Of a stretch of DNA of 64,000 nt, positions 33,030-45,632 are shown in pieces (the stretch's first letter is position 1; the number at the start of each line of letters is the position of its first letter). Source of the stretch: Labyrinthula sp. Ha (lineage: Eukaryota > Sar > Bigyra > Labyrinthulida > Labyrinthulaceae); NCBI GenBank assembly GCA_015227615.1, contig JAALGZ010000013.1, positions 558,001 to 622,000 on the forward strand. The letters are read 5' to 3'. The position numbers and the translations under genes were made by a program. A model generated the notes under the pieces. It was given only the letters and a program-made list of their open reading frames with translations. It made no database searches and was not told the DNA's origin.

Positions 33030-36000
33030 AAGTGGGAAAATAAAATATAGTTTTTTTCTAAGGAAAGAGTCGTTCTTGACTTCATATGTCATTTAAGGGA
33101 GTTACTTTAAATGCATCCATATTTATATAAAACCCTTTCGAAAGAGATGAAAATAGAAATGGTTTGCAGGTATAACAGATTTTTCCGCAGAAGACTATCG
33201 GCAATATACTTCTTAATCTTCGTTTAGCATGCTTGTAAACAATTCAAGGTCCTTGTTTCTTCTAATCAAGTGTGTAGACGTTTTAGTTTGCAAAATTAGC
33301 ATTTCGTTTAATAGTATTGAGGTAGAGAGGTTGAGCTGCTACAATACTACTATATCTTAACTTAGAAAATGGTTTAAATATCTCTCTCTCTCCTCAAACA
33401 AATCTGCTTCAGGAAAAATCCCATATTCATGTAGAAGATATACTCTATACATTTCAATCCTTCCAATAATCGGTTTTCATTTCTTGAAAGCGTTGGACTT
33501 TCTCAGCCTCTATATCAGGCTTAGCATAATTTAAATTCAGTATTAAATGCTGCTTCATGTTTCTAGTTTATATTACTTAAGTGGAAAATCGATTTCCTAA
33601 AACTTGGTCTTTTCTTAAGCAACTAAAATTTGATACTAATTCACTCAAGACTGTAGATTCATGTTATATTTAGTACAATCATACTGAATATGACAAAATT
33701 GCCGCACACGTTTAAAATAATGAAAGTTTGCTCAAACTTTATATCCAATAGTAGAAACCTAGACTAAATTATAATTCTTATACCGTATATTAGAATTTCT
33801 TGATAGAAGTTAATATAGTTTGCTTGTCCATTGTATTTTGATGAATAACTTTTCGTTTCCACCTCAACCTTTTAACCATGTGGCAAAAATAAGGCAGACC
33901 TACTATTTAATGGTAAGATCGTTTCCTTTCTTCCATTTATCCCATTAACTGTCAACTTAGCAACTTTCTTGAAGAAAACATAGAAAACTAACTACTGAGG
34001 ATTTAAATTTAACCCACGCTGCTTTCTTTCATGAGTCACAGTAAAGATTAGAAAGAACCCGAGAGTGCAATTAGCAGCTGAAGTATAGCTGATGAAGTGT
34101 ATGAGACTTCTGAACCTGAATGAGGGTATTAAAATCTCTAATTTATTGATTTCCCGTTAGCACAACCAGTAAAATTAAGTTGAAAGTTTGATTCTTTTAC
34201 TTCAAGTATAAGTCTCTTGTAAAGCTAATTTGCTCTTTATGGTTCTCGTAGAATAAAATCTAATCTTAGATGTTAGTACATGCTCTTGGGTTATAACTAG
34301 AAACTGCTCTAGTAAATTTAATGTTTGGATGAGCTCTATGGTAAGTAAATTGAGTCTTATATAACTCCAGATTCTTTTTTCGCTTCATGGATAATTTATT
34401 CCTTTTCTCGTGATGTTTGAAACCTATAAACTAGTTGACAAAAGATATTTTTTTATAATCATTACTGTTTTTGTATAATTCTTGTTGTTTAAAACTTCAT
34501 TGCACAATATATGTAGAAGTTTTCTTTGGCGGGCTACATAGTACTTCAACTATTTGAATATAATATTAATATTAAAGATCAGATAAGCACGATACTGCTT
34601 ATACAAGCAGTGCAATTATCCCTAAGAATCTTTATATGAGTAAGACAGAACCCATTATATTATAAAAGTACTACTACTAGGTTGCTTGCATGGTGTCAAA
34701 GTATTAACAGTTGGACTTTCTAATCTGCACATTAAAAATATTATTGTCCTAACCTACTATGTCCAACCTCTAGAAGAAACTAAGAACTTGATTGACTTAT
34801 TGTCACCACTGTGGAGAAATTTCCAATATTTATGTCGAGAGCTTTCTAAGTATATCCTACAGTCCTGGAATTCTTGGGCACTAACAGAAGGGATATCTTC
34901 CTTTTGTGGTGATATTATACCCGTCCAAGGCATTAGTTAAGGGCACTCTACCCCAATGCTAATCTCTAGTACTTTGGAGCATGAGTTTCTGTATTTTAAG
35001 AAGTTTACCAGTGATTCAAACTAATCACAACAGTTATCAAGCTTTCACATTGTATTCCCCTGTAATGATTGTAGTTGTGGTAGCTCTTTTCTTCGCTCTA
35101 GTTGAACTGTTACCTACATATGTAATGAAGAGATTTCAACACCTAGAAATTACTGAAATGTAATATTTAGGGCTGCCAAGTTTAAATATAACTCTTAATA
35201 GTGTCCGAAACTATGTTTGCGCTTAACATACTCCAGAAGACAATCATCTCTCTCTGCCCGTGAACTACCCTTACGGTAAGACCTAGGCACAGTAAAAGTT
35301 TCTTATGAAATAGTTGGAATTCGCTTAATGAAACTTATCTCCAATGAGATATTTAGAAATCACCTGTAGCAATTGACTCTAGACTCATGATGCCAGAAAA
35401 CAAAAAGTTTTCTCTTTGGCTTCTTAACGAAACTAGCGCATGATTCAGCCAAACATTTCAGAGTTCTTATGTAATGCTGAGCCTGAGTCCTCTTTGGTTA
35501 CTTTAGCATCGAAATGAAATTAATCCAGAAAGGGAAGAAAAAATTGAACGTATAGGGTAAATAATGAGAATAGGAATTATTACTAAGATAATTTCAAGCC
35601 CTAAACAACGAAGAGAATTTTAAATTGTTTTAGAAAGTTTAGTTTATGTCGAACTCTCAATACAATTGTTGAAGAGACAAGATCTTATTTCATTATCTTT
35701 GCACCTAGGTAATTACTGGCCATGTGTAGCTAAACTCTTACCCTTTTCAAATTCCCTTTCGAATTACTCGTCAGAATGTATAAAATTTACCTACCTGCTT
35801 TACCAGTTATAACCAGAAAAAAATAGGATCTCCTTTTATTGCAAACTAACATAAGAATATGAACGAATAAAAATTAAGCTTGGTGCCTATGACTGGGTAT
35901 TCTCCTGTGCCTTCTTCTATCTTTGCTTCTGCTGTCATAATTATCTTTTAAAAAGTATTCTACCTATTACTGATATTTGATAGAAGCTTAAGCTTTGGTT

Positions 36001-36293
36001 AATCAATATTGTATAGAAGTTAATTATACTCTATCCAGGTGAAAAATAATAATTTCTACCCAACGAATAAACAATACAGTTATATTTCAATACAAGTTTC
36101 TATCAACAGATATATATCAATAGAATATTAATAAAGTTGGAATTCATTTGTTTAAACCTGATCTCTTCTAAGAAATATTATTTGGAATTTGATAGCATGT
36201 TGATAGTAAGAACTATTATTTATTCTATTTTCTATTGCAAATTTTTTGATATTCTATTCTAGAATTCCCAGAATAAAATATACATTTATCCCC
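33030..36293. other. 3.3-kb gene-poor interval
   Basis: No supported gene. Two neighbouring open frames at 34686-34940 and 34981-35163 lie in a patch with fewer stops than its surroundings, but neither shows a known motif; they could be a decayed gene or transposon. The rest is AT-rich with many stops on all frames. Confidence 0.35.
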
Positions 36294-36316
36294 AGCAAAA
36301 ATTAACCAAATAAGGT
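36294..36316 (+). promoter_or_regulatory. Shared upstream box of LRR membrane gene 2
   Basis: AAAATTAACCAAATAAGGT about 85 bp before the start codon; the counterpart of the box at 29724. Only this core is clearly conserved between the two upstream regions. Confidence 0.45.
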
Positions 36317-36384
36317 TTCCAAAAATAAATTCATTAACTTAAGACTGCATCAAAATTTGAAGTTTTCTAACATAACTTCAATAG

Positions 36385-38355
36385 ATGGAATCACCAAAAA
36401 ACCAAAGTGTACACAACGATATTATTCATAATAAACTTGACGAAGAACAAAAGAATTTGGCTGAAGCAAATGTCATACAGAACAGTGAGAACAATATAAT
36501 GCAACTCTTCCAAAAAACAAATACTGCAATTCTAATTTTTCTCACTGTTCTTATCTTCGCGCTCTTGATCTTTTTAACTAGTCCCTGGAAAGAACCGTCC
36601 TCTTCACAATTAGACTTAGATAAAATCTGTGAGAACAATACTCAAAATGAAGTACTTTCAATACTTCAGGAAAAAGCAGAACAGACTCCATATATGAGAC
36701 TTTATACATCTGGCATAAGTTATTTACCTGCTTATGCTTTTCAATGTAATTTCAACCTAAAACAGGATAAACAGTACAAAACTTTCTATATTTATTTAGA
36801 AGAAGACTTGGTTGTTGATAAAGATGCGTTCAAAGCAAGGAATGGTGCTAAAGAAGAAAATTGGATGAAAACAATTAGTTCTGTCTTTTTTATTAGTCAA
36901 GGATATAAACTTACCCTTCCGCCAAACACCTTTGCAGAAAACGTGTTTCCTTTAGGAAAGAGATATTTGGAGTTTCGAGTTTATCACTTTGAAGATCTTA
37001 TTTTGACTGGAAATCCAAAAGATGATGTTGAGGGATTGAAGATTTCTCTTGTGAACGAAACTAACACAGAAAATGTAGAAAGTGTTCTTGAACTGTTTTC
37101 CGACTGGAAAGTAAATAGTTTCAAATTAGATGGCTTTCAATATTTTTCACCAAGAGATTTGAGTGGAAATTTACTTGATAATCTTGAAGAATTATATATC
37201 GTAAGTAAAGAACCAATGGAATATCCAAATTCATTTATCAATAATTTACCAAAGATAAGAGAACTGAGCTTAGGTGTAATAAACTCTCTTCCTTTACCAG
37301 AGAAAGAAATAAACACACTTGAAAGTCTTTCTTTCAGTGTAATTTATCCTTTAGAACTTCCAGATGACTTTCTGAAAAACTATCCCATACTGCAGAGCTT
37401 TTACGTTTCTGGTTTGAGCTATTATGAGTGTGAAAACTCTGTCAGAAATAGATTAGGTGCACAAAAGCGAGAGTTGAATGTAGATTTCTTATTTTCTTAT
37501 GGAGGTTCTTGTGTTACTTTAGATGGAACTATAGATCTTTCTTCTTATGAAAATGAACTATGTTCGATTGGAGAAACTATGCAAACTGTACTTGATATAA
37601 ATGATGGACCTGCTTTTTATAGAGATACACATTTTTTCCTAACGCGTTGTGTTTCTCCAAATATTTTTTCTCTGAGTACTAGAGATTTTTCTTTCATGGA
37701 AAAACTTATACTTGATATAGAAAATGTAGAATATCTTTCGGAAAAAATATTTGTTACAAAGGAAGATGAAACTATATTCTTAAATATAAAAGACCTTCAA
37801 ATATTTGATGGAAATAGTCTTAATTTAACAGAAGGACTGCTTGGAAATATCTCTTTTCCAAAACTAGAAAGTTTATATTTTTGGAACACTCACTTTAGAA
37901 GCGTTCATTCAGATGCACTGAGTGGTAATGAAAAAAACTTAAAACACTTTTTTATGTTGAGAGGAACTACTGGAAACCTCAGTGTATTTTGGGAGCAAAT
38001 TATCCCCAAGTTTCATAGTATAGAGATGTTGACTTTATCTTCAGCTGGGTTGACAAGAGTTCCTGAAGGAATACCTACTTTTGTAAACTTGAGCGTTGTT
38101 TTGTTGACAGAAAATGAGATTGATTTAATAGAAACTCATGAGCTTTGCACTGAAGAATCTTCCATGAACTTGAAGGTTATATCATTGAGCTCTAACCCTA
38201 TAAGCTTTGTTCAAGACGATTCGTTCTTGCAGTGCCACGGCTTGGAAACCTTATATATTCATGCAGATCTTCTTAATGAAACAGAAACAGAGTTCAGAGA
38301 AAGAACAGGTGCTTGTACTTATAGCGATGAATGTCAACTGTTTTACTTTATCTAA
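36385..38355 (+). CDS. Type II membrane LRR protein 2 (656 aa, intact)
   Basis: An intact single-exon paralogue of LRR gene 1. Cytoplasmic residues 1-46, TM helix about 47-66, then an outer region with irregular leucine-rich repeats, conserved Cys and several N-glycosylation sites; it ends in SNPISFVQDDSFLQC followed by a short Cys-containing cap. It is almost identical to the truncated copy at 49190-50644 and close to the one at 7149-8614, so it is the probable source of, or conversion partner for, both. No 340-aa partner follows: the TGACGTCA block is present but a MULE begins where the partner's leader would continue. Probably a surface receptor. Confidence 0.85.
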   Translation: MESPKNQSVHNDIIHNKLDEEQKNLAEANVIQNSENNIMQLFQKTNTAILIFLTVLIFALLIFLTSPWKEPSSSQLDLDKICENNTQNEVLSILQEKAEQTPYMRLYTSGISYLPAYAFQCNFNLKQDKQYKTFYIYLEEDLVVDKDAFKARNGAKEENWMKTISSVFFISQGYKLTLPPNTFAENVFPLGKRYLEFRVYHFEDLILTGNPKDDVEGLKISLVNETNTENVESVLELFSDWKVNSFKLDGFQYFSPRDLSGNLLDNLEELYIVSKEPMEYPNSFINNLPKIRELSLGVINSLPLPEKEINTLESLSFSVIYPLELPDDFLKNYPILQSFYVSGLSYYECENSVRNRLGAQKRELNVDFLFSYGGSCVTLDGTIDLSSYENELCSIGETMQTVLDINDGPAFYRDTHFFLTRCVSPNIFSLSTRDFSFMEKLILDIENVEYLSEKIFVTKEDETIFLNIKDLQIFDGNSLNLTEGLLGNISFPKLESLYFWNTHFRSVHSDALSGNEKNLKHFFMLRGTTGNLSVFWEQIIPKFHSIEMLTLSSAGLTRVPEGIPTFVNLSVVLLTENEIDLIETHELCTEESSMNLKVISLSSNPISFVQDDSFLQCHGLETLYIHADLLNETETEFRERTGACTYSDECQLFYFI

Positions 38356-38361
38356 GGAGTT

Positions 38362-38515
38362 AAATGTTCATATATTTTCTCTTAAGGAGTTTGCTTTTAA
38401 TGACGTCACTAGCACTTATAGCTTTGCACATGTACAGTTTAGACATTCTTTCCGGGCTTTGAACTGAGCTTGTTCCAGACAAAAAACAAGATATAAAGAC
38501 ACAATTATGGAATAT
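38362..38515 (+). promoter_or_regulatory. TGACGTCA block downstream of LRR gene 2, partner missing
   Basis: TGACGTCA at 38401-38408 with the ACATGTAC...TTTAGACAT and TTTCCGGG motifs. Similarity to the left-arm block runs to GATATAAAGACACAATTA (about 38490-38507) and then stops at the MULE end near 38516. Confidence 0.55.
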
Positions 38516-41500
38516 GTTTTTTTACTCCGGAGTAGGATACTCCTAAATCTCATTGGCCGAATTTTTTTTGAAAAAACTAACCAACAAAATTCAAAATGGA
38601 TAGTCTAAATGATGACAGTTACATAACAAAAGACGCGGAAGATCCTGTTGCCAAGAAGAAACAGTTCAAGATGATATTAAAGTAGAAGGGAAATCTTCAA
38701 GAATGTATATGTTATGGTTTTCAAGAAAAGGATCACATGATGTTTAAGGAATGAGCAATCAAAAACCCAAGACCAAGCTGAAGATTTTATGAACAAGATT
38801 TTTTACAAGAAAACACAATGAAAAGACAAAAGGTACATTCCTTTTTTTTGTATATATATATGTTTATACTCAGAGGGTTATTATTTTATCTGTTCAAAGA
38901 GATTTTAGAAGATTTTGTTTTTTTTGATGCTAATCAGCATGGGATAGGATTCAAGAGAGAAACTTTCATTAAATGGGTTGGGTGGTTGGGCTCAAGATTC
39001 ATTCTGTACACATTTCTAAGGCAGGAAGAAACTTCAAGGATTATATATTTTTCAAAAATGTAAATGAAAATTTCAAGGTTCAAGAGCTTCAATTCTCAAA
39101 AAATAGTTGGAAGAAACTACAAGGATCAGGGTTCAAGATTCACATATTCATTGAAAAAGATATGGGGTTTCAAGGCCAGGATTTTATATTTTCAAGATAA
39201 AACGATGGATTTAGAAGGTTAGGTAGATGAGATAGGGTTGAAAATACAGTTGATAACTTAGTTCTCTTCTGCATGTATGGATGGTAGGGCTCAACTCTTA
39301 TTCAAAGAAAAAAGTCAAGGCTCAAGATTCGGGTTATATATATCAAAAAAAGGGAGGAGGTTAGCGTTCAGGCCTTATATTCAAAGTTCAAGCCTCATAT
39401 TCAAAAAGGAAAGGTTTTTGGTTCAAGTTTTATATAATCAAGAGTAAAAAATCCAAGGATCAAGTTTCAAGAATTAAGACCCCACATATCAGTGAGGTAG
39501 ATGTTTTATGAGAAGTCTATAGGTGAAGCGACGTTTTTTTCATTCTTCCTCCTTCTTTTGACTCTCTTCCTTGGTTATTCAAACATAATCCCACTTTCTT
39601 CAGAAAATTCATGCAAATCCCCAGAGTCTCCATCTGGGTTCACCCTTAACACAGCGGTTATCTTCAAGAGTGCCGCATAGCTTTTTTTCAAACCTCGTTG
39701 CTGCTTCTCACCTTTTCCCAAAGAGTTCTACATACAGTGAGAAGCTTGAAATATTTAGTCTCCTACTTTCTTGGGATGTAATATGCATTCACAGGTAGAA
39801 ACTTTACCTTGAATTTAATACGCGCACGTGAGCCATCGACTTGTCACCCCAGCTCCCTTAATGCCTGCCTGAACAGAGGATGTTTTTGGTACCTCCACTT
39901 CTCTCGAAGATAATCTATGGACGTGTATTGGATTATTTTACGATTATGGTTTAGCGCATAGTGATGACATGTAAAACAATAGTTAGTTCCGGTTTCAGAA
40001 TTACATGATTGAATCTTTGCCCCTTTCCTTTCAACAACCTTGACCATATGATTCATCTCTATTCTTGTGGTTAAATCACTTACAACAAACTTTGTTGCAC
40101 TCAACTCTTCAACAATCCAGCACGCTCCATCAACTTCAACTCTATTGTGAACATGTCATCAGTTTCTTTTGAAAAATCTTTATCACCCCTTATCAAATCC
40201 TTGATCTTTTCTAGAGTTGTCTCCATGTACTTAACCACAGCATTCTCATGGTGGATGACACCATCATCAACTGTCCAGGTTTTAAGGAAGCTCTTTGAAG
40301 AACCATTCCCTTTCATGACCGAATGTAATAATTCAACCCTTTGAGTAGCGTTGTGGGAGAGTATTAGAACCATTTTTGTCATCTCCCAACACACCTTGTT
40401 ATTGTTTTTCTGATTTTTTTAGGGCAAACTGCTGTGGTTCATCAGGATACTCAACCAACATATTTTCAACAAGCTGACAAAGATTTTTCTCTTTTGAAAA
40501 ACTTCCAGTGAGAACATCCCCCAAGCTGCTCCTAAATTTTATTTTTCTAAGTCCTTTTAGGCCAGATGATGCTGCGTTCAAGGGGGCAAAGAAGTATTTC
40601 CTGCAAAGAACATGAGTTGCTCCAGTTCCTCTACAGCTGCTTCCAAGCCTTTACTTCCTTCCGTCATAACTACTCCTGCATCCTGAAGATCCAGAAGATT
40701 CAATCCTCTAACGACATGTTTACTTGACTCGCTCTCCATCATTGTGCATCCAAAATGTATTATTTTAAGGTAGCAATCAATCCCGCAAGCGAACATTGCC
40801 ACTAACCCACATCTACTCATTCCATGGGTTGCCTCCACTTATATACTATCCCCGTATGTTCTTTTTAATTTATTTTGCAGTTCTTCTTGAGAGCTGAGTT
40901 CATTTAGAATGGCTTTGCCTTCTTTGGGATAATCCCAATTTAAATCAAATCTTTTTGCACGTTCTAGGCACCTTATGTCACACGCAAATAACTTTCTAAT
41001 ATTATTACCTTCGCTAGCTTCAAGAACTTCTTTAGTTTTTTTCATAATTGTTGTTACTAGTTCTTTGTCAAACAATGTTACTGGAAAATAGCGATGTAGG
41101 GTGACATCTTCCGCTGCAATTCCGATGTCGGCAACTCCTAATTTTCTATTCATTTTTAATTCTTCTGTTTTAAGCTGTTGGGCGTATTTTTTTGATATTT
41201 GCAGAGCTTTCACCTCATGGTTGCAGTGAGCTTCGTTAATTACAGCGAAATGTAGTTAGCAGTGTCAGGATTAAGCTTAATGTCAACTTTGAACGAGCAA
41301 TTTTTGTCTAAATTAAACTGAATCTTACGTCTTTTAAGTCTTTTGCAGTGTCAACCTCGCTTAGCATAGCTCATTGCCTCGTCAAAGTAGCGAGAAGCAC
41401 GGATTCTCCACTTAAAACGACCGGTGGGAAATCTACTGATCACTTCTATCATTTCTTCTGAAGTAGAATAACTTGCTGCAGTCCATTTTCCCAATGTTTC

Positions 41501-41762
41501 TATAGCTTCTTCTTTTTCCGGACTTGGACCCGTTGGTTAAAGGTTCGCCCTTTTTGTTTCGTGTTTGTTCATAGTTTATGTTCGTAATTCTGTTTTGAAA
41601 TTCGCCCAGAATATTCGTGTCTGCCCTCTTGAAATTTTCTCCGTGTAGGAATTCACAAATCTACGCATCGATTATTCAGACGAAGTATGATGAACAAATA
41701 TTTTGGGAAATCGATCTGACCAATAACATTACAAGGAGTATTTGACTCCGGAGTAGAAAAAC
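38516..41762 (-). mobile_element. Mutator-like element (MULE) 1
   Basis: About 3.25 kb. The left end reads GTTTTTTTACTCCGGAGTA and the right end, reverse-complemented, GGTTTTTCTACTCCGGAGTC; similarity continues through ATACTCCT and ATTGG, so these are imperfect terminal inverted repeats of about 40 bp. They contain the 10-bp palindrome ACTCCGGAGT. Inside, a degenerate transposase runs on the minus strand in the right two-thirds; the left third is rich in the word TTCAAG. No target-site duplication was found. It sits where the 340-aa partner of LRR gene 2 would be expected. Confidence 0.75.
39844..41560 (-). pseudogene. MULE 1 transposase, degraded
   Basis: Reading leftward: an N-terminal zinc-finger-like part around 41200-41350 (C-S-F-K-V ... 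H-C-N-H), a helical part with TLHRYFPVTLFDKELVTTI, the catalytic region with GVVMTEGSKGL where related MULEs have a D-G pair, and near 39990 a SWIM-like finger (SCNSETGTNYCFTCHH). Several stops and frame changes split it into at least five pieces, and the second catalytic Asp is replaced by Glu, so it is inactive. The order and motifs match MULE transposases, and the protein is related to the one in MULE 2. Confidence 0.7.
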
Positions 41763-41784
41763 CGGAGCCCCACAAGTAGGGTTT

Positions 41785-41914
41785 CTTATCGTGCTTACCG
41801 GTAACTATCGGAAATTTAAATATCCAAATTTTGCTTACCGTTATCAATGGAAACAAATACTTAACGGATCTGAAATTAACGGAAATTTCCGTTAACCACG
41901 ATAAGCACGATAAG
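41785..41914. mobile_element. 130-bp hairpin element (MITE-like)
   Basis: Begins CTTATCGTGCTTACCGGTAA and ends with the near-reverse complement GGTTAACC-type stretch ...CACGATAAGCACGATAAG. The arms of about 35 bp pair with few mismatches and enclose a short AT-rich core. It lies just 22 bp outside MULE 1. No coding capacity. Confidence 0.55.
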
Positions 41915-42389
41915 AGCAATAGCTTTTGTTGTTCCCAAAAATATTTAAAAATTTACTATTCTATCCCAAATCATGTCTTCAGAATATATAATACCTATAT
42001 TTTTCCAGTTATACAGTAAACTTAAAGCAAAAGCTGACTCAGAAGTAGATGTAACATAGAATCAATATCTTGTGCATATTATTTTATATTAAAATCTTCG
42101 TATCACACTAACCTTACCCTTAGACTTATATCAATCTAAGATCAAAATGAACTCCAATAGAGTAGAGAACTATTTCAAAGATCTTTTATAAATAATTTTA
42201 AAGAATTAATTCTACTTTCTGAGTAAAAATGCAACTGAGAAAATAGAAGTAATACCTTGGCCATAGCAAGAATTTTTCATAGTCTTCACATAGAAATGCT
42301 TGTATCTTGGCTCAAACCTCACTTCAGAATATTTATGGTACACCATTGAAAGTTACTCTAAATGATCTTTTAAAAAACTAAAGTGAATC

Positions 42390-44520
42390 ACTTAATTCAC
42401 TTTTAATTATATGGAAACAGAACATATTTATTCGCGATAGAAAAATTTTTGCATAGTCTTTAAATAGAAATGCTTGTATCTCGGCTCAAACTCCTTTCCA
42501 TAAAAGTAATAGCAAACAATTGGAAAAATTATTCTTGTATTCACTCAGAAAAAGAATTTTCGTTCTCTAAGAAGTTAATCACGATTCATGTATATTTTAA
42601 TATCCCAATATCAAAACCAAATTTAGCATATCAATACATGCCGCAGTAAAAGTTATTTCTCTCAGTCAGTACTTCGTCTTTTCAAACCAAGTAAAGGCTG
42701 TTAAACACTTTAAGGATCAATTTTCAAGATAATATAGTCTTTTTATTTTTTTTAGTTGGAAATACTAGGGTTAAACTACATATTTTCATATTTGAAGAGT
42801 ATTGGTTAATTGCAAGTTATATTTTTAATTCTCTTATATCTCGCTTAATCTTTAAGTAAACCGCTATTGTAAATAATAGGATTTTTTTTCAAAGTTATTG
42901 CTAATAAATGATCTTTAAATTTTTTATATTTGAGAATTGGGATATACTTTTCTATTTTGTTCTTTTCACGTCATCCTGTATTCCAGAACAATTTCGAAAT
43001 AATTGCAAAGATAATTTCTCAATGAATTTTTTGAGCTATGAAAAATAAAACGTGGTTTTAGAAAGACTTTTTAAATTTCTTTCAAGCTATTTAAGACAAT
43101 ATAGGGTATGAAAAGAATAAATTTATGTAGAACACAGAATATCACCAAAAAATGGCACATCCATTTCATATCGATCAGAAAGCAATGAAGAAAAAGGTAA
43201 CACTATTTATGTAAACTGTCTAGGTTATTTCTTATGTTAAAGTTAGACCTATTAGTAAACAATAGTGTTTTATTGTTTTTGTTATTTCGGGGTGGTGAAA
43301 ACCTTATCAGCGATCTATTGAGAAATGCAGTAAAATGGCCATATAATCAACAATACTTTTTCAATTCTTCTATAAGACAGAAAATATATTAAAAACTGAA
43401 CCTAAATCTTGCTTAAATTAAAATCTATAGGATTAAAACAATATAAAGTATAAAAAAATACGATTTCTGAAATTAACGCATATAGTATTTGCTAGTTTTT
43501 GTCACGAAATCTTCCTCAGATACAATATTCTCACCCACAATGTGTTTCACATTAGAAAAACCTTTTTAACCGTTTATTTTTTCAATGTAATTAATAAGGA
43601 TGAGTACTTTAAATTCTAAGAAAGCGTAGTTTTAAGGGTCCTTTTCACAAAGTTTACAGATCTCGAAGAAAACATACATTCAAACACTACATCATGAGAA
43701 AGAATTCTTTAGATGATCTGATTCTTCTCAGACCTTAACCATTCGCCATAATTAAATTTTGAAACCATTTCTCAGGATTTTTGTTTTATGGTTAACTGTA
43801 ACTGAGCTAAACTTCAGTCAGAAAAGTCTAATGTTGAAATTCTGTACCTCTGAAAATACGAAAAAACCCAGTTTTGCTCTAATCCTCTAAAACTTGTACT
43901 AGGGAGTCCCCAATAACTAAAAACACGATTTGTAGCCTTTAATTATGTGTTTTACGAAATTTTTAATGCTTTTTAGAAAAGTCGATATTTGGCTAAAATG
44001 CTGTTTCTATAAATTTCATTCCGTTTAATACCTCAAAAATTACTAGTCTAGAGCCTAAACAAAATACACCAGTCTAAAGAATGGGTGAATTTATATCTAG
44101 AATCAACTTTGTTTGAGTAATAAAATATTCTGTATAGACTTCCTAACAATATGTCCTATTTCCAAGATCTCAGAAACTCTGAGAAAAGATATGTTCAAAT
44201 TTCAAATATTCCTGAAAGGATGATACGAAGTAACAAAATATCCTGAAAGATGGTGCCCACTTAGATTTATGGATGATTCAGGGTATTTCTGAGTTTTTGT
44301 TTGAAGAAACTCGAAGAACTTCACTATAACTCTCAACAATAGTTATTTGGCTTAATTTAACTTGACTGCAAACTCAACTTTAATATAGCCAAGACTGAAC
44401 TTTTAATAGTTCAAATATCAGGAACTTTAACTCTAACCTTATCTAACACCAATATTAAGTAGCTTACAAAAGAACAAAATAGAGTTTGAAATTTTTACCG
44501 GTTTTAATTATACAGATTTC
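42390..44520 (-). repeat. Right copy of diverged 2.1-kb inverted non-coding repeat
   Basis: Reverse-complement partner of 12440-14590. The outer part (42255-42510) also contains a partial tandem duplication: CATAGTCTT-x-A-AATAGAAATGCTTGTATCT occurs twice about 170 bp apart. There is no long open frame. Confidence 0.8.
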
Positions 44521-45050
44521 TGTCATATTATTCCTTATTCGTGTAATAAATGTGATTATTTAAGTTCTACACCTAATACCACATTCAGGGCAAGCGAAAA
44601 AAACTGGTACACAAAAATTTTCAAATATTGAAAAAGATATGTGTTTTTAGTTTACCAAAAAATTCGTGCTAAAGTAGTTTTGGGGCTTATTTCAGCTTGG
44701 ATAGAGATGTTCTCGTTTTTTAAGATTAAGTCACAAAGTGTTTAGAATTGACATCCTCTACAATATCTTATTAAAAGATTACTTTTCTTTACTTTCTTTT
44801 GTGATTTATCTTCTTTTATCATTTCCTTTGTTTTGGTTGTTCAGGGGTGTTAGTATGTGCAAATTTACTACCTCCCAAGATATAACCAACTGAATATACG
44901 AGAAAAACATTACGTTAAATACTGATAAACTAACGTTAAGTTCACAAAAATGTCTCTTGTATGTAAGTAAAATAACTTTTGATCATTATCCTGCTCCGTA
45001 TGTTCATTAACAATAGTTATGTGCAGTCCAAAAAGCTGAAATACCGGGTT
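44521..45050. other. Intergenic, no gene seen
   Basis: About 0.5 kb between the repeat and MULE 2; weak resemblance to the left arm around 9850-9960 near its right end. No coding signal. Confidence 0.35.
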
Positions 45051-45533
45051 CGTTTTTATTGACTCCAGAGTATCTGACTCCTGTTTTCTGATTAGCCGGA
45101 ATTGGAAATTCTCCAAAGCCAAGATTCAAAATAAACGCAAACAAACCAACAAAACAGTAAACTGCATCAAGATTGTGAAAGAATGATGTTCAGCCACAAG
45201 AAAAGATGAAATGAGAATGAAACCTGGATCATGTTGATGTATCTCTATTGTTGGATGTATTCAAACAAAAATTATATTACTTTTAGGTTATTCAGACGTT
45301 TTCAAGTTGGATGTTCTTATATATAAAAGATAAAGAGGAAAGCTCAAGACATTTTATATAACCGATAGTTTAATTTATATTTCAAAAAGAAAAGAAAAGC
45401 TCAAGACGTTTTACATAGCTGAAAATTTTAAAATAAGGTATATCATTTTCAAAATGTTTGCTTAATTAAATTTTACTTTTAAAAGGGATGTTGTTTAGGT
45501 TGGGCGTTTGAAATATATATATATATGGATAAC

Positions 45534-45632
45534 GTTCAAGTCAAGAGTTCAAGAATAAAGTTCGGGTCAAGAGTTCAAGAATAAGGTTCAAATCAAGAGT
45601 TCAAGAATAAGGTTCAAGTCAAGAGTTCAAGG
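45534..45632. repeat. 26-bp tandem repeat, nearly four copies
   Basis: Unit GTTCAAGTCAAGAGTTCAAG plus AATAAR, repeated with few changes, inside MULE 2. The unit is itself built from TTCAAG words, which are also frequent at the same end of MULE 1. Confidence 0.85.

Noticed and set aside
45534-45632. CRISPR-like array
   Set aside because: The units are contiguous 26-bp tandem repeats without unique spacers, inside a eukaryotic transposon.
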